Of a stretch of 64,000 nucleotides of DNA, positions 25,191-33,995 are shown in pieces. How positions within the stretch are numbered: position 1 is the stretch's first letter; each line of letters opens with the position of its first letter. Below the pieces are notes generated by a model. It did no database searches. It had not been told where the DNA came from and saw only the letters and a program-made list of their open reading frames with translations. The stretch is from Paenibacillus sp. ACRRY (GTDB lineage Bacteria; Bacillota; Bacilli; Paenibacillales; Paenibacillaceae): the NCBI RefSeq assembly GCF_022346995.1, contig NZ_JAKRNM010000004.1, forward strand, positions 372,001 through 436,000, read 5' to 3'. The translations under genes were made by a program, and so were the position numbers.

Positions 25191-25939
25191 GTGTTCTCCT
25201 TATCTGCCTCGGGGGCAGGGCGCAGAATGTATTGACGGGCCAGTTCCGAATGCGGACGGGCAAAGAAAAGGGAGGTAGGCTGGCGTTCCAGCAGGGTCTG
25301 TTCGCCCATGAACCATGTCGTTGTGCTGAACGAGCGTGCCTGTTCCTGATCATGAGTGATCCATACGAGTGAAATACCCTCTTGCTTGCTCCATTCGGTC
25401 AATTGCTGTTCGACAAGCTTGGCATTGGTCCGGTCCAGAGAAGCGGTGACTTCATCCAGCAGCAACACCTTGGGGCGAAGCATGATGGAACGGATCAGCG
25501 CTATGCGCTGTTTTTCCCCTCCAGAGAGATCACTGGCCCGCTTATGGATATCGAGTCCTTCCAGTCCCACTCCGGCCAGCAGACGTCCAGCCAGATTCGC
25601 ATCATAGGGTGTCCGGTGGAGGTAATGCACAGTCTTCAAATTGTCTTCAACACTGCCTGCAAGCATAACGGGTTGTTGTGCAACATAGGACATGCGCATG
25701 CGCCAGGTCCTGGGATCGGAATCGAGGTAGGAGGTGCCCTTCCAGAGGATATCTCCGCCATCGGGCACATCCAATAAGGACAGGATGCGGAGCAACGTGC
25801 TTTTGCCCTGGCCGGATGCACCCAGTACGGCAATTCGCTCTCCTTCATCGACAGAGGTATTCACTTTCTCGAATAAGAGACGCTGTTCGGTCGTTCCAAT
25901 ATGCTTGGTGAGGTGTTGAATGGTTACGAGAGTAGACAC
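25172..25939 (-). CDS. fetA: Iron export ABC transporter ATPase FetA
   Basis: A 255-residue ATPase: Walker A GASGQGKST, Q loop YVAQQPVML, signature LSGGEKQRIALIRSI, Walker B VLLLDEVTASLD and switch His in VWITHDQEQAR. The GLEGLDIHKRASDLSGGE region is typical of YbbL/FetA. The start is GTG 25939 with AAAGGAAG upstream. It is translated together with fetB through a 19-base overlap. Proximity to siderophore uptake suggests iron balance: import and export genes are side by side. Confidence 0.9.
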   Translation of the reverse strand: MSTLVTIQHLTKHIGTTEQRLLFEKVNTSVDEGERIAVLGASGQGKSTLLRILSLLDVPDGGDILWKGTSYLDSDPRTWRMRMSYVAQQPVMLAGSVEDNLKTVHYLHRTPYDANLAGRLLAGVGLEGLDIHKRASDLSGGEKQRIALIRSIMLRPKVLLLDEVTASLDRTNAKLVEQQLTEWSKQEGISLVWITHDQEQARSFSTTTWFMGEQTLLERQPTSLFFARPHSELARQYILRPAPEADKENTCPSSH

Positions 25940-26050
25940 AGCAGGATCTTCCTTTCATCCGTGATCTGCTGATAATCTTAGCAAAAATGCTCGAGAATTG
26001 AAATGAAAGCAGTTCTGTGCAAGCATGCGAGGAAGGAGGTGAAACCAACG

Positions 26051-26062
26051 TCTGACGTCAGA
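26051..26062. promoter_or_regulatory. Palindrome upstream of the oxidoreductase gene
   Basis: TCTGACGTCAGA is a perfect 12-base palindrome 69 bases before the start codon and in the fetA/oxidoreductase divergent region. It may be an operator, but no regulator can be named. Confidence 0.3.
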
Positions 26063-26131
26063 GGTTCTTTTTGGTAATATAGAGGAGAGTCAGAATTGGT
26101 TCTACCAATAGGATACAAGGGAGGCTTTCAT

Positions 26132-27136
26132 ATGACAGGAGTTACTGGACGACAGGACAAGGTGAAGTGGGGCATTATGGGCACAGGATGGATCGCATCC
26201 CAGTTTGCCAGAGATCTGGAGCATGCCGGCAATGCCGTGAAGGCAGCGGTTGGTTCGCGTACACGGGAAAGTGCGGAGAAATTTGCAGCTGAATATGGTT
26301 TTGCAAGCGGATACGGATCGTATGAAGAACTGCTGCAGGATCCAGAAGTGGACATTATCTATGTTGCTACGCCGCATCCTTTTCATAAAGAGAATGTAAT
26401 GGCTTGTCTGGAAGCGGGAAAAGCAGTGCTGTGTGAGAAGCCGTTCACGATGAACGGACGTCAGCTGGAGCAGCTGGTGGAGACGGCTCGCAGCCGCAAG
26501 CTCTTCCTGATGGAAGGCATGTGGACGCGTTTCTTGCCTCCAATTGTTCAGGCGCGGAAGTGGATTGCCGAAGGACGAATCGGTGAAGTGCGGCTTGTCA
26601 AAGCGGACTTTGGTTTCCGTATCGGCTGGGAGCCTGAAGGAAGGCTGCTGAACCCGGATCTGGGCGGGGGCGCTCTGCTGGATGCTGGCGTGTATCCTGT
26701 CTCATTCGCGTCCATGATCTTTGGCGAGCAGCCGCAGCATGTCTGGAGCACGGCGAACATCGGAGAGACCGGTGTGGATGAACAGTTCTCCGTACTACTC
26801 TCTTATTCGGAAGGACGCTCGGCATCATTGAACGGGGCAGTCCGTCTTAACCTGAGTAACGAAGCTGTCGTGTATGGTACGGAAGGGTACATCCGTTTAC
26901 CATTGTTCCTTGCCGGGAAAGAAGCTTATCTGCATGTGAATGGTCAGGACGAGCCTGAGAAGTTTACGGATGATCGGACAAGCATCGGCTATGCATTTGA
27001 AGCAGAAGAGGCTGGACGCTGCATCTTGGAAGGCAAAACGGAAAGCTCCATTATACCGCTGGACGAGTCCCTTGAGATCATGAAACTGATGGATACCATC
27101 CGTGGACAGTGGGGCTTGCGATATAAATTTGAGTAA
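26132..27136 (+). CDS. Gfo/Idh/MocA-family oxidoreductase
   Basis: An NAD(P)-dependent sugar-type dehydrogenase. The Rossmann start is WGIMGTGWIASQFARDLE; the family motif EKP is present in VLCEKPFTMNG; the substrate domain includes LMEGMWTRFLPPI and GGGALLDAGVYPVSFA, which resemble the dihydrodiol dehydrogenase-like branch. Substrate unknown. ATG 26132 has GGGAGG six bases upstream; the frame extends to a TTG at 26096 without a site. Monocistronic or followed by pcp 92 bases later. Confidence 0.9.
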   Translation: MTGVTGRQDKVKWGIMGTGWIASQFARDLEHAGNAVKAAVGSRTRESAEKFAAEYGFASGYGSYEELLQDPEVDIIYVATPHPFHKENVMACLEAGKAVLCEKPFTMNGRQLEQLVETARSRKLFLMEGMWTRFLPPIVQARKWIAEGRIGEVRLVKADFGFRIGWEPEGRLLNPDLGGGALLDAGVYPVSFASMIFGEQPQHVWSTANIGETGVDEQFSVLLSYSEGRSASLNGAVRLNLSNEAVVYGTEGYIRLPLFLAGKEAYLHVNGQDEPEKFTDDRTSIGYAFEAEEAGRCILEGKTESSIIPLDESLEIMKLMDTIRGQWGLRYKFE

Positions 27137-27228
27137 TGGTAAACAACCATACCCGGATGGTTCTATGTAGGTAAGTGTGCAGAGAAATCATACGAGATAA
27201 GAGATGAATGGATGGGAGTGGGACAAGG

Positions 27229-27849
27229 ATGAAAATTCTGATTTCGGGGTTTGAGCCTTTTGGCGGGGATGCCGTGAACCCCACGGGAGAACTGATGGAA
27301 GCTCTCGCACAGGAAGTAGTGGAAGGCGCCGAACTGAAAACCGTGCTGCTGCCGGTACATTTCGACGAATGTGCGGATCTGCTGATTGCCGAGATGGAAG
27401 CATACGGCCCGGATGTCGTGATTGCCTGCGGTCTTGCCAAAGGCCGGACGGCTGTGACGCCAGAGCGCATCGCTGTGAATGTAAAAGACATTCCGCCTGG
27501 CTCCTATGCCGATAACCAGGGACAGCGTCCTGTGGACGAGCCCATAACCGAAGGCAGTCCGGACGGCCTGTTCTCGACATTGCCCATCCGCGCGATGGTG
27601 AACAATATGACTGCGGCAGGCATTCCGGCAGCGGTATCCAATACCGCTGGAACGTATATTTGCAACAATACGATGTATCGTGTGCTGGATTACATTCGAT
27701 TGCAGCAGCTCCCGATCCGGGCGGGATTTGTCCATTTCCCGGCTTCGACGGAGATGTCATTGCTGCAGCCATCGGTGCCGTCCTTGCCGATAATTGCAAT
27801 GCTTGATGCCTTGCGGGTCATGATCCGCACCGTGGTGGCGGAAGCGTAA
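27229..27849 (+). CDS. pcp: Pyroglutamyl-peptidase I
   Basis: A cysteine peptidase (C15 family) that removes N-terminal pyroglutamate from peptides in the cytoplasm. The start ISGFEPFGGDAVNPTGE is diagnostic. The catalytic triad is visible as Glu in PERIAVN, Cys in SNTAGTYICNNTMY and His in GFVHFPAS. At 206 residues from ATG 27229 it has the usual length; a GTG/ATG seven codons upstream lacks a ribosome site. Confidence 0.94.
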   Translation: MKILISGFEPFGGDAVNPTGELMEALAQEVVEGAELKTVLLPVHFDECADLLIAEMEAYGPDVVIACGLAKGRTAVTPERIAVNVKDIPPGSYADNQGQRPVDEPITEGSPDGLFSTLPIRAMVNNMTAAGIPAAVSNTAGTYICNNTMYRVLDYIRLQQLPIRAGFVHFPASTEMSLLQPSVPSLPIIAMLDALRVMIRTVVAEA

Positions 27850-28417
27850 ATCATGGTCTTCTTGTATGTAAGGTAGTAGCTAAGTTAAGGGTGACTTTGA
27901 CTTTACCTAGTGAGTAAACTTCGTTGCAATAGGGATTGGATGGAGTAACTAAAACGTTTTCTGGAATATGTATTGTTCTAACTTGTAATGTGCTAGGTTC
28001 GATTTAAGGAACAAAATTTAGATAGAAGGGGCTGTCCCATGAAGTCATGTTCATGACTTGGGACAGCCCCTTTTTGTTTGATAACTAGTGGCGCGGTACA
28101 GGCAACCAGTGTTGCTGCTTAGATGATTAGAGCTGATGAGTCGATCTGTTGAGTAGAGCTAACGAACTCAATATCTCTTATTGGAAGAGGTACCAGAGGT
28201 ACGCTTGGTTGTAACGCATCGTAGATGGATTAATTCATCGTTTCACTGGGTCTTCCTACATTTCTGTCCGAATAACGTGTCTAATGTTCATCAGCCTGTC
28301 CATTACGACTGAATTCTCCGAATAGGTTGCGACAGGTTCGTTAGCGACTACAATAATTAAAACCCAACGTAAGCAGACTCCATTGCCATCCTAACGAACA
28401 GCTTGCTGCTTGCTGGC
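27850..28417. other. Gene-free region between pcp and mqnD
   Basis: 568 bases without a convincing coding sequence. They contain the strong hairpin at 28026-28079. The rest, especially 28080-28417, shows no structured RNA, promoter or repeat that I can support. Confidence 0.6.
28026..28079. terminator. Strong hairpin terminator
   Basis: AAGGGGCTGTCCCA...AGTCATG pairs with CATGACTTGGGACAGCCCCTT, with a three-base bulge, then TTTTTGTTT. It is 176 bases after pcp and likely ends that transcript. Confidence 0.85.
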
Positions 28418-29251
28418 TCAGATCCGCAGAAGATTCAGATCGAATTCGGGAACAAGGCCTTCTTTCATCGCTCGTCCAAGCAGGGCTGTGATTGCCTCAT
28501 AGCCGTCATCGCCCAGATGGGCACTGAACTCGTTCACGTACAGATCGATATGCTGTGCTGCAACATCCGGGTCCATTTCCTGTGCATGCGCCATGACGTA
28601 TTCTTTGGATTCATCCGGGTGTGCCCAGGCGTATTCCACGGATGCACGTGCCCATCCAGCGAGTGCATGAGCGTCCAGATTGCGGCGTGCAATGATTGCT
28701 CCGAGCGGAATTGGCAGGCCGGTATCGCTTTCCCACCAGCTGCCGAGGTCGGTCATCAGCTTCAGATCGTAGTTTTGGTACGTGAAGCGCGCTTCATGGA
28801 TGACCAGACCTGCATCGATTTTGCCATCCCGTACCGCTGGCATGATCTGATCGAACGGCATCACAACAATTTCGCCCACGCCTCCTGGAACATTCTGCGC
28901 TGCCCACAGACGGAACAGCAGATAAGCGGTTGAGCGTTCACTTGGCACGGCAACCCGGCGTCCGGACAGATATGCCGGATCGGTAGTGCCGTTAGCTGTA
29001 AGAATGAGTGGTCCGCAGCCTCTTCCCAGCGCTCCACCGGAAGGCAGCAGCGCATACTCGTTAAGCACGTAAGGAAGAGCTGCATAGGAAATTTTCAAGA
29101 CATCTGGGCCGCCGGGGTTAGCAGCCAGACCATTCGTAATATCGATATCCGCATAGCGGACATCCAGTTCCGGAGCACCCGGAATTCGTCCGTGCACCCA
29201 AGCGTGAAAGATAAATGTATCGTTAGGACAAGGGGAAAATGCAATTTTCAT
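28418..29251 (-). CDS. mqnD: 1,4-dihydroxy-6-naphthoate synthase MqnD
   Basis: MqnD converts cyclic dehypoxanthine futalosine to 1,4-dihydroxy-6-naphthoate in the futalosine route to menaquinone. The N-terminal SPCPNDTFIFHAW is the family signature; LDVRYADIDITN, SERSTAYLLFRLW, GLVIHEARFTYQ and LPIPLGAII are also diagnostic. The fold is that of a periplasmic-binding protein but without a signal peptide. At 277 residues it is full length. Its start overlaps the mqnB stop by four bases, so the two are coupled. Confidence 0.93.
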   Translation of the reverse strand: MKIAFSPCPNDTFIFHAWVHGRIPGAPELDVRYADIDITNGLAANPGGPDVLKISYAALPYVLNEYALLPSGGALGRGCGPLILTANGTTDPAYLSGRRVAVPSERSTAYLLFRLWAAQNVPGGVGEIVVMPFDQIMPAVRDGKIDAGLVIHEARFTYQNYDLKLMTDLGSWWESDTGLPIPLGAIIARRNLDAHALAGWARASVEYAWAHPDESKEYVMAHAQEMDPDVAAQHIDLYVNEFSAHLGDDGYEAITALLGRAMKEGLVPEFDLNLLRI

Positions 29252-30078
29252 GATGTAAGTACCTCCCGTAAAATGGAACTTGCTGCCTGGAGCGCATCCA
29301 GGGCATCCTTGATGCGCCAGGCATCGCGGTCGCGTGGACCGACCGCGTTGGATATGGCCCGTAGTTCGAGCGCAGGTACGCCGAACTGCTTGGCCGCTGT
29401 TGCCACGCCGAAGCCTTCCATTCCTTCGGCGGTGGCATCCGGCACGCGGCGCAGCAGCTCCGTGGCCGTCTCGGCCGTTCCGGTCGCCGTGGACACGGTG
29501 ACCGCTGTGCCTCCGCTGACAGCGTGCCCGGCCCGCTGCAGCTCATGGCGCAGGCGAGCGGCAAGCTCTGCGTCCGCCGCCACACGGGACGAGCCGAATC
29601 CGAGCTCGTCCACGCTCAGGAAGCCGTCTGGCGTCTGCGAGCCCAGATCGGCAGCCACCATGGCGTCGGCCACCACAAGTGAGCCGACGTCCGCACGGCC
29701 GGGGAACCCGCCGCCGATGCCGGCACTGATCACCAGCTTGTACGCTGGGGTCAGGCCTGCTCCGGCAAGGGGCCCCGGGGATGCGGCAGATGCCTGCGCC
29801 GCATCCGATTCGGCTGGCGCGGTGGAACCTTGCGCCAGCGCCTTCCCGCCAGCCGCTGCGGCGAATGCCAACGTGGCTGCCGTACTTGCTGCAACCGCTG
29901 CCGGGCCCACCCCGCCAGCGATCACGTCAAACATTTCCGCGGCTTGGTCACCCAGACCGCGAAGTACGGCATCTTTCTCCGCATCCACGGCAGTCACGAT
30001 CAATACGCGCGGAACCGCATGGTTCGTTGCCGAGCCGTCTGGCTCTGTATGATTTAAAGCCTGATTTTGCTGATTCAT
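29248..30078 (-). CDS. mqnB: Futalosine hydrolase MqnB
   Basis: A nucleoside-phosphorylase-fold enzyme that splits futalosine to dehypoxanthine futalosine and hypoxanthine. Visible parts are VLIVTAVDAEKDAVLRGL, AGGVGPAAVAAST, LVISAGIGGGFPG, EGMEGFGVATAA with the ribose-binding Glu, and ELRAISNAVGPRDRDAW. A roughly 30-residue Ala/Gly/Ser-rich insert (residues ~72-106) makes it longer than most MqnB proteins and very GC-rich. Its presence with mqnD shows that menaquinone comes from futalosine; mqnA, mqnC and mqnE lie elsewhere. Confidence 0.92.
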   Translation of the reverse strand: MNQQNQALNHTEPDGSATNHAVPRVLIVTAVDAEKDAVLRGLGDQAAEMFDVIAGGVGPAAVAASTAATLAFAAAAGGKALAQGSTAPAESDAAQASAASPGPLAGAGLTPAYKLVISAGIGGGFPGRADVGSLVVADAMVAADLGSQTPDGFLSVDELGFGSSRVAADAELAARLRHELQRAGHAVSGGTAVTVSTATGTAETATELLRRVPDATAEGMEGFGVATAAKQFGVPALELRAISNAVGPRDRDAWRIKDALDALQAASSILREVLTS

Positions 30079-30425
30079 CGGAGTTCTCCCTTATAAGGTG
30101 TTAGATTCAACGCTATATTTGGTCATCTCCATCATAACGGAATGCGAAAGAGAGGAACAACCTTTCCATGTATTTGTCTGAACATGACCCAATTACATAC
30201 GCTGCCTCGTTAACCGGGCCTTGGATGTTGTATATGTCACTTCGTATATATAAAGGTATCGCGGATTAAACGAGAAGTCAAAGTTACCGTTGACAATCCA
30301 TTTTAACTGTATTAATAATAATAGTACAGTTAATACACCTAGTGCTAGAAAGCATACACTTCATATACAGTCATTCGATTTCGCTTATGGGGTATTACAT
30401 TATTTTCGAGGAGAGGAGGTGCGGG
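30079..30425. other. Divergent promoter region of mqnBD and the GntR operon
   Basis: 347 bases without a gene. The right part holds the GntR promoter and its 9-13-9 operator (30290-30333). The mqnB side has a GGGAGA ribosome site but no clear promoter hexamers. Confidence 0.6.
30290..30333 (+). promoter_or_regulatory. Promoter and YtrA-type operator of the GntR/ABC operon
   Basis: TTGACA (30290-30295) and TAATAA (30313-30318) are 17 bases apart. TTAACTGTA (30303-30311) and TACAGTTAA (30325-30333) form a perfect 9-base inverted repeat with a 13-base spacer across the -10. As I recall, YtrA of B. subtilis binds AGTGTA-N13-TACACT, the same geometry, so the GntR protein encoded next very probably binds here. 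Confidence 0.75.
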
Positions 30426-30815
30426 ATGTTCGAATTAGATGTACGCAGCCGTAAGGCGATCTACGAACAGCTAGTGGACAAAATCAAGGAAATGATCGTA
30501 TACGGTGTTCTCCAACCTGATGAGCAGCTTCCTTCGGTTCGCACACTGTCAGCGCAGCTGACTGTCAATCCGAATACGATTCAGAAGGCCTATCGGGAGC
30601 TTGAACGTGAAGGGTATATCTACTCTTTGCAGGGAAAAGGGAGCTTCGTATCATCGTCTGTGGAACATCCGAATGCAGCCATGAGAGATGAGATTAGAGC
30701 AGCACTGGTGAAGCTGATTGCAGAAGCGACGTATTCCGGCTTAACGAAGGCGGATATGACGCTTTTGTTCCAGGAAGCGATGGCCCGTATCGAAAAGGGG
30801 GAGCCGAATGATTGA
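30426..30815 (+). CDS. YtrA-subfamily GntR repressor
   Basis: A 129-residue protein with the N-terminal GntR winged helix (IYEQLVDKIKEMIVYGVLQ, EQLPSVRTLSAQLTVNPNTIQKAYRELE cut at LPSVRTLSAQLTVNPNTIQ, GYIYSLQGKGSFV) and only a short C-terminal helical tail, as in the YtrA subfamily. ATG 30426 has GAGGAGAGGAGG upstream; the upstream extension in frame has no such site. It overlaps the ABC ATPase gene by eight bases. YtrA-type regulators repress their own ABC operon and are relieved by cell-wall antibiotics. Confidence 0.9.
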   Translation: MFELDVRSRKAIYEQLVDKIKEMIVYGVLQPDEQLPSVRTLSAQLTVNPNTIQKAYRELEREGYIYSLQGKGSFVSSSVEHPNAAMRDEIRAALVKLIAEATYSGLTKADMTLLFQEAMARIEKGEPND

Positions 30816-31707
30816 GCTGAATCAGGTGATTAAAGCGTTTGAACATGAAAAAGCGGTGGATGGCGTTACGATGCACATACATAAAGGATCCATCTACGGT
30901 TTGCTCGGCTCCAACGGGGCAGGTAAGACATCGTTGCTCAAAATCATGGCCGGCATTTATCATCAGGACAGTGGGACCGTTCGTATTGACGGGGCTGAGA
31001 TTTATGAAAATATGGATCTCAAAGGCCGCACGATTTTCATGGCGGATGCGCCGTACTTTTTCCCGCAGTCCTCTATTGCCCAGATGGCTGCCTTCTATCG
31101 TTCCGTCTATCCGCGCTGGAATGAGGAGCGATTCGCACAACTGGCCACGGTGTTCAAGCTGGATGTAAAACGCAAGCTGCATCGCATGTCCAAAGGCATG
31201 CGCAGGCAGGCAGCTGTATGGCTTGGGCTGAGCTGTATGCCGGAAGTGCTGCTCATGGATGAGCCGATTGACGGCCTTGATCCGGTGATGCGGCAGCAGA
31301 TCAAAAATTTGCTTTTTCAGGAAGCCGCTGAGCGTCAGGTGACCATTATTATTTCGTCCCATAACTTGCGCGAAATTGAAGATCTGTGTGACCACGTCGC
31401 CATTATGCACAAGGGCCGCATTATTGTAGAGAAGGATCTCGATGATCTGAAGGCCGATACTCATAAGATTCAGGTGGCTTTCCGTCATCCTGACGATGCC
31501 AAGGCGATGGATGAACTGAATATTTTACATGAAGAGATGCGGGGAAGTGTCTCGCTGTACATTGTCAAAGGCAGTCGTGAGGAAGTGACGGAACGGTTCC
31601 GGACCTTGAATCCTTATCTGCTGGACGTGCTGCCGCTGACGCTGGAAGAAATATTTATTTATGAAATGGAGGATGCAGGGTATGATATTCAACCGATTAT
31701 TCTGTAA
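30808..31707 (+). CDS. ABC transporter ATPase (YtrB-like)
   Basis: A 299-residue ATPase: Walker A GSNGAGKTS, signature-like LHRMSKGMRRQAAVWLGL, Walker B VLLMDEPIDGLD and switch His in ISSHNLREIEDL. The signature MSKGMRR departs from LSGGQ, as is usual in this drug/lantibiotic-related branch. The C-terminal ~70 residues are an accessory region. It overlaps the repressor gene upstream and the permease gene downstream, so one transcript gives a repressor, ATPase and permease. Confidence 0.88.
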   Translation: MIELNQVIKAFEHEKAVDGVTMHIHKGSIYGLLGSNGAGKTSLLKIMAGIYHQDSGTVRIDGAEIYENMDLKGRTIFMADAPYFFPQSSIAQMAAFYRSVYPRWNEERFAQLATVFKLDVKRKLHRMSKGMRRQAAVWLGLSCMPEVLLMDEPIDGLDPVMRQQIKNLLFQEAAERQVTIIISSHNLREIEDLCDHVAIMHKGRIIVEKDLDDLKADTHKIQVAFRHPDDAKAMDELNILHEEMRGSVSLYIVKGSREEVTERFRTLNPYLLDVLPLTLEEIFIYEMEDAGYDIQPIIL

Positions 31708-33706
31708 CCGGGGCATCCTGTTCCAAAATTTCAGGCAGCACGGTTGGCTCGGAATACTGTACCTGATCACGCTGCTGTTTTCGCTGCCACTATATATTGC
31801 CACGGCACATAGGGATATCCCGCAACAGATTACCAGCCTGTTTCAGGCAAATGGGGAAACTCATATTTTGTTTGCGATCACGTTCCCGGTGGCGATGGGC
31901 ATTTTTCTATTGCGTTATATGCAATCCGGAGCGCCGTCGGACTTGTTCCACGGTTTGCCACTGAAGCGCAAACATCTGTTAACGGTCAATCTGCTCTCCG
32001 GCTTTGGAATGATCCTGATCCCGATCTGGCTTACCACCGCGATTACAGGTTGGGTGTGGGCAGCGCAGGATCGTATGGCCTTCATCTTTGACGGCAGTGA
32101 GATCTGGATGTGGGGCCTTAGCATGAGCATTTATTCACTGTTTATGTTTATGCTGACTGTAGCTGTGGGCATGTGTATTGGCCAATCTGTACTGCAGGGA
32201 CTAACGGTATATGCAATCCTGTTACTGCCTGTTGTGTTTTGGTTTATCTTTACTCTGCACCTGCAGCATTATCTGCTTGGATATCCATATAGTGATATGA
32301 ACAGCTACGCAGAGAAAATGTCCCTTGTCCTTCGGATGGCTTCAATTAGGAATTATCCGGTGATCGGTGTGGAACTCGTAATATACGCAGCTTTGGCCAT
32401 CTTGTTCATCCCAATGGCTTATGTTTTATATGCCAAGCGAAAGGTGGAATCCGCTACTCAGGCGATTACATTTACCCTTGTAAAACCAATATTTCGCTTT
32501 GGCTTGATGTTTACGCTGGTTTTAATTGGCGGAGCCTATTTCACTATCATTGCACCGCCAGGATCCACCGGGTGGACCATCTTCGGATATATTCTCGGCG
32601 GCATAGTCGGTTACATTGTGGCCGAGATGATTATTCGCAAAACGTGGCTGATCTGGAACGTCAGATTATTGCCCAAGCTGGTTATATATGGCCTTCTATC
32701 CGGGTTAATTCTGTACGTGCCTGTCGCCGACTGGAACGGTTACGCTGCCAGAGTGCCGGAAGTGAATGATGTCCAAAGCATTAAGCTTGGAGGAGATCGT
32801 TACACTTACGTTAACGGTGTGAATCAGAAGATGGATGATCAGCCATTTTACTCGAATAATCCTGAATTTCTGGGGGCGGTACTTGCTCTTCATCAGAAAA
32901 TTATCGATTCTGACTTGCCGTTGCTAGACCCTGTAAATCCGGATGATGATTATGACGAGTATGTGTATATCAGTTATAAGCTCAATAACGGCAAGGTCAT
33001 GAAGCGTAAATACCAAATTCCTGAAACTGAATTCCGACAGGAACTAATGGCCTTGAAACAGTTGGAGGATTATAAAAAGGTGGCCTATGATACGTACAAA
33101 CTGGATGAGGATATTCTCAGTATTGGTATCCGCTCCAGCATCAGTTCGTATCGCAAAATATACCTTGGTAGTCCTGACCAGGTCCGGGAGTTCAAGGAGC
33201 TGTTGAAGCAGGATATTCTCGACCAAACCTATGAGGAACAGCGTTCCCCTTGGCAGTCGTTTGCAAATGCGGAAATAAATCAGGAATCCCAATCCAAAGA
33301 TCCGTATCAACCGAGAGATATGTGGAGTTACGAAATCAAACCAAGCTATGACCGGGTTATAGGGTGGCTGAAAGAGAACAAATTATATGATCAACTGCTT
33401 GTCACGGCAGACGAAATTGCTTCGGCGCAGTTTGTGAAGCAGGAGATCGACAGTCCGGGTAATCCTCAGTGGGTATATACTCAGCCGGAATATATTGATG
33501 GAAGTCTGGGCAGCAGCAAGCAGGTCGCAACTAAAAACAAAAAAATAATTAGCGACCTGCTAGAACGTCAGCGATCAGGAGAGCGGACGGAGAAAGCGAC
33601 CGTTTATCAGATTAAGCTGAATGCCGTACGTGGGGAAAACATCTATATGATGCTGAAGGAAGAAGATTTGACCGAAGAGATGAAAGCCATTTTGTCCGAA
33701 CAGTAG
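31682..33706 (+). CDS. ABC-2-type permease with large C-terminal extracytoplasmic domain
   Basis: From ATG 31682 (GGAGG nine bases upstream) it is 674 residues. About eight hydrophobic segments occupy residues ~20-345 (LGILYLITLLFSLPLYI, HILFAITFPVAMGIFLL, GLTVYAILLLPVVFWFIF). A hydrophilic domain of ~320 residues follows without further helices, rich in charged and aromatic residues (YVYISYKLNNGKVMKRKY). It is the membrane partner of the upstream ATPase. The C-terminal domain could bind an extracellular antibiotic or cell-wall lipid; that is inference. Confidence 0.8.
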   Translation: MIFNRLFCNRGILFQNFRQHGWLGILYLITLLFSLPLYIATAHRDIPQQITSLFQANGETHILFAITFPVAMGIFLLRYMQSGAPSDLFHGLPLKRKHLLTVNLLSGFGMILIPIWLTTAITGWVWAAQDRMAFIFDGSEIWMWGLSMSIYSLFMFMLTVAVGMCIGQSVLQGLTVYAILLLPVVFWFIFTLHLQHYLLGYPYSDMNSYAEKMSLVLRMASIRNYPVIGVELVIYAALAILFIPMAYVLYAKRKVESATQAITFTLVKPIFRFGLMFTLVLIGGAYFTIIAPPGSTGWTIFGYILGGIVGYIVAEMIIRKTWLIWNVRLLPKLVIYGLLSGLILYVPVADWNGYAARVPEVNDVQSIKLGGDRYTYVNGVNQKMDDQPFYSNNPEFLGAVLALHQKIIDSDLPLLDPVNPDDDYDEYVYISYKLNNGKVMKRKYQIPETEFRQELMALKQLEDYKKVAYDTYKLDEDILSIGIRSSISSYRKIYLGSPDQVREFKELLKQDILDQTYEEQRSPWQSFANAEINQESQSKDPYQPRDMWSYEIKPSYDRVIGWLKENKLYDQLLVTADEIASAQFVKQEIDSPGNPQWVYTQPEYIDGSLGSSKQVATKNKKIISDLLERQRSGERTEKATVYQIKLNAVRGENIYMMLKEEDLTEEMKAILSEQ

Positions 33707-33860
33707 ATGGAATGGTGAGCGGGAAGGGTTCTCCCGCTGCGGAATCTTTAGCCTATGAGGCTTGCTTGACGAAATGATTGTATTGGAATATATTTGAAAA
33801 GGTTGAGATTCGCTCCAGAATAAGATAATCGCGAATCGTATAGGGAACGGTTAATAGGGG

Positions 33861-33910
33861 AAGCACCCGTAGAATCAGGCAATAGTCTGATTTTGCGGGT
33901 GCTTTTTTTG
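33861..33910 (+). terminator. Terminator of the GntR/ABC operon
   Basis: AAGCACCCG (33861-33869) pairs with CGGGTGCTT, with an inner stem AATCAG/CTGATT, followed by seven T residues. Confidence 0.85.
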
Positions 33911-33995
33911 GTGTTTGTTTCGGCCGATTCACCTTGGATCAACTGGAGAACGAAGAAGATACACTACATTTTGAGTAAATGAGGAGGAAGGTTCA

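Noticed and set aside
28403..28933. A 176-residue + strand frame
   Set aside because: It is antisense to mqnD and shows no recognisable family.
29192..30052. A 286-residue + strand frame opposite mqnB
   Set aside because: It comes from GC-rich antisense sequence of a well-supported gene; composition is Ala/Pro/Ser/Arg-rich and no family is recognisable.
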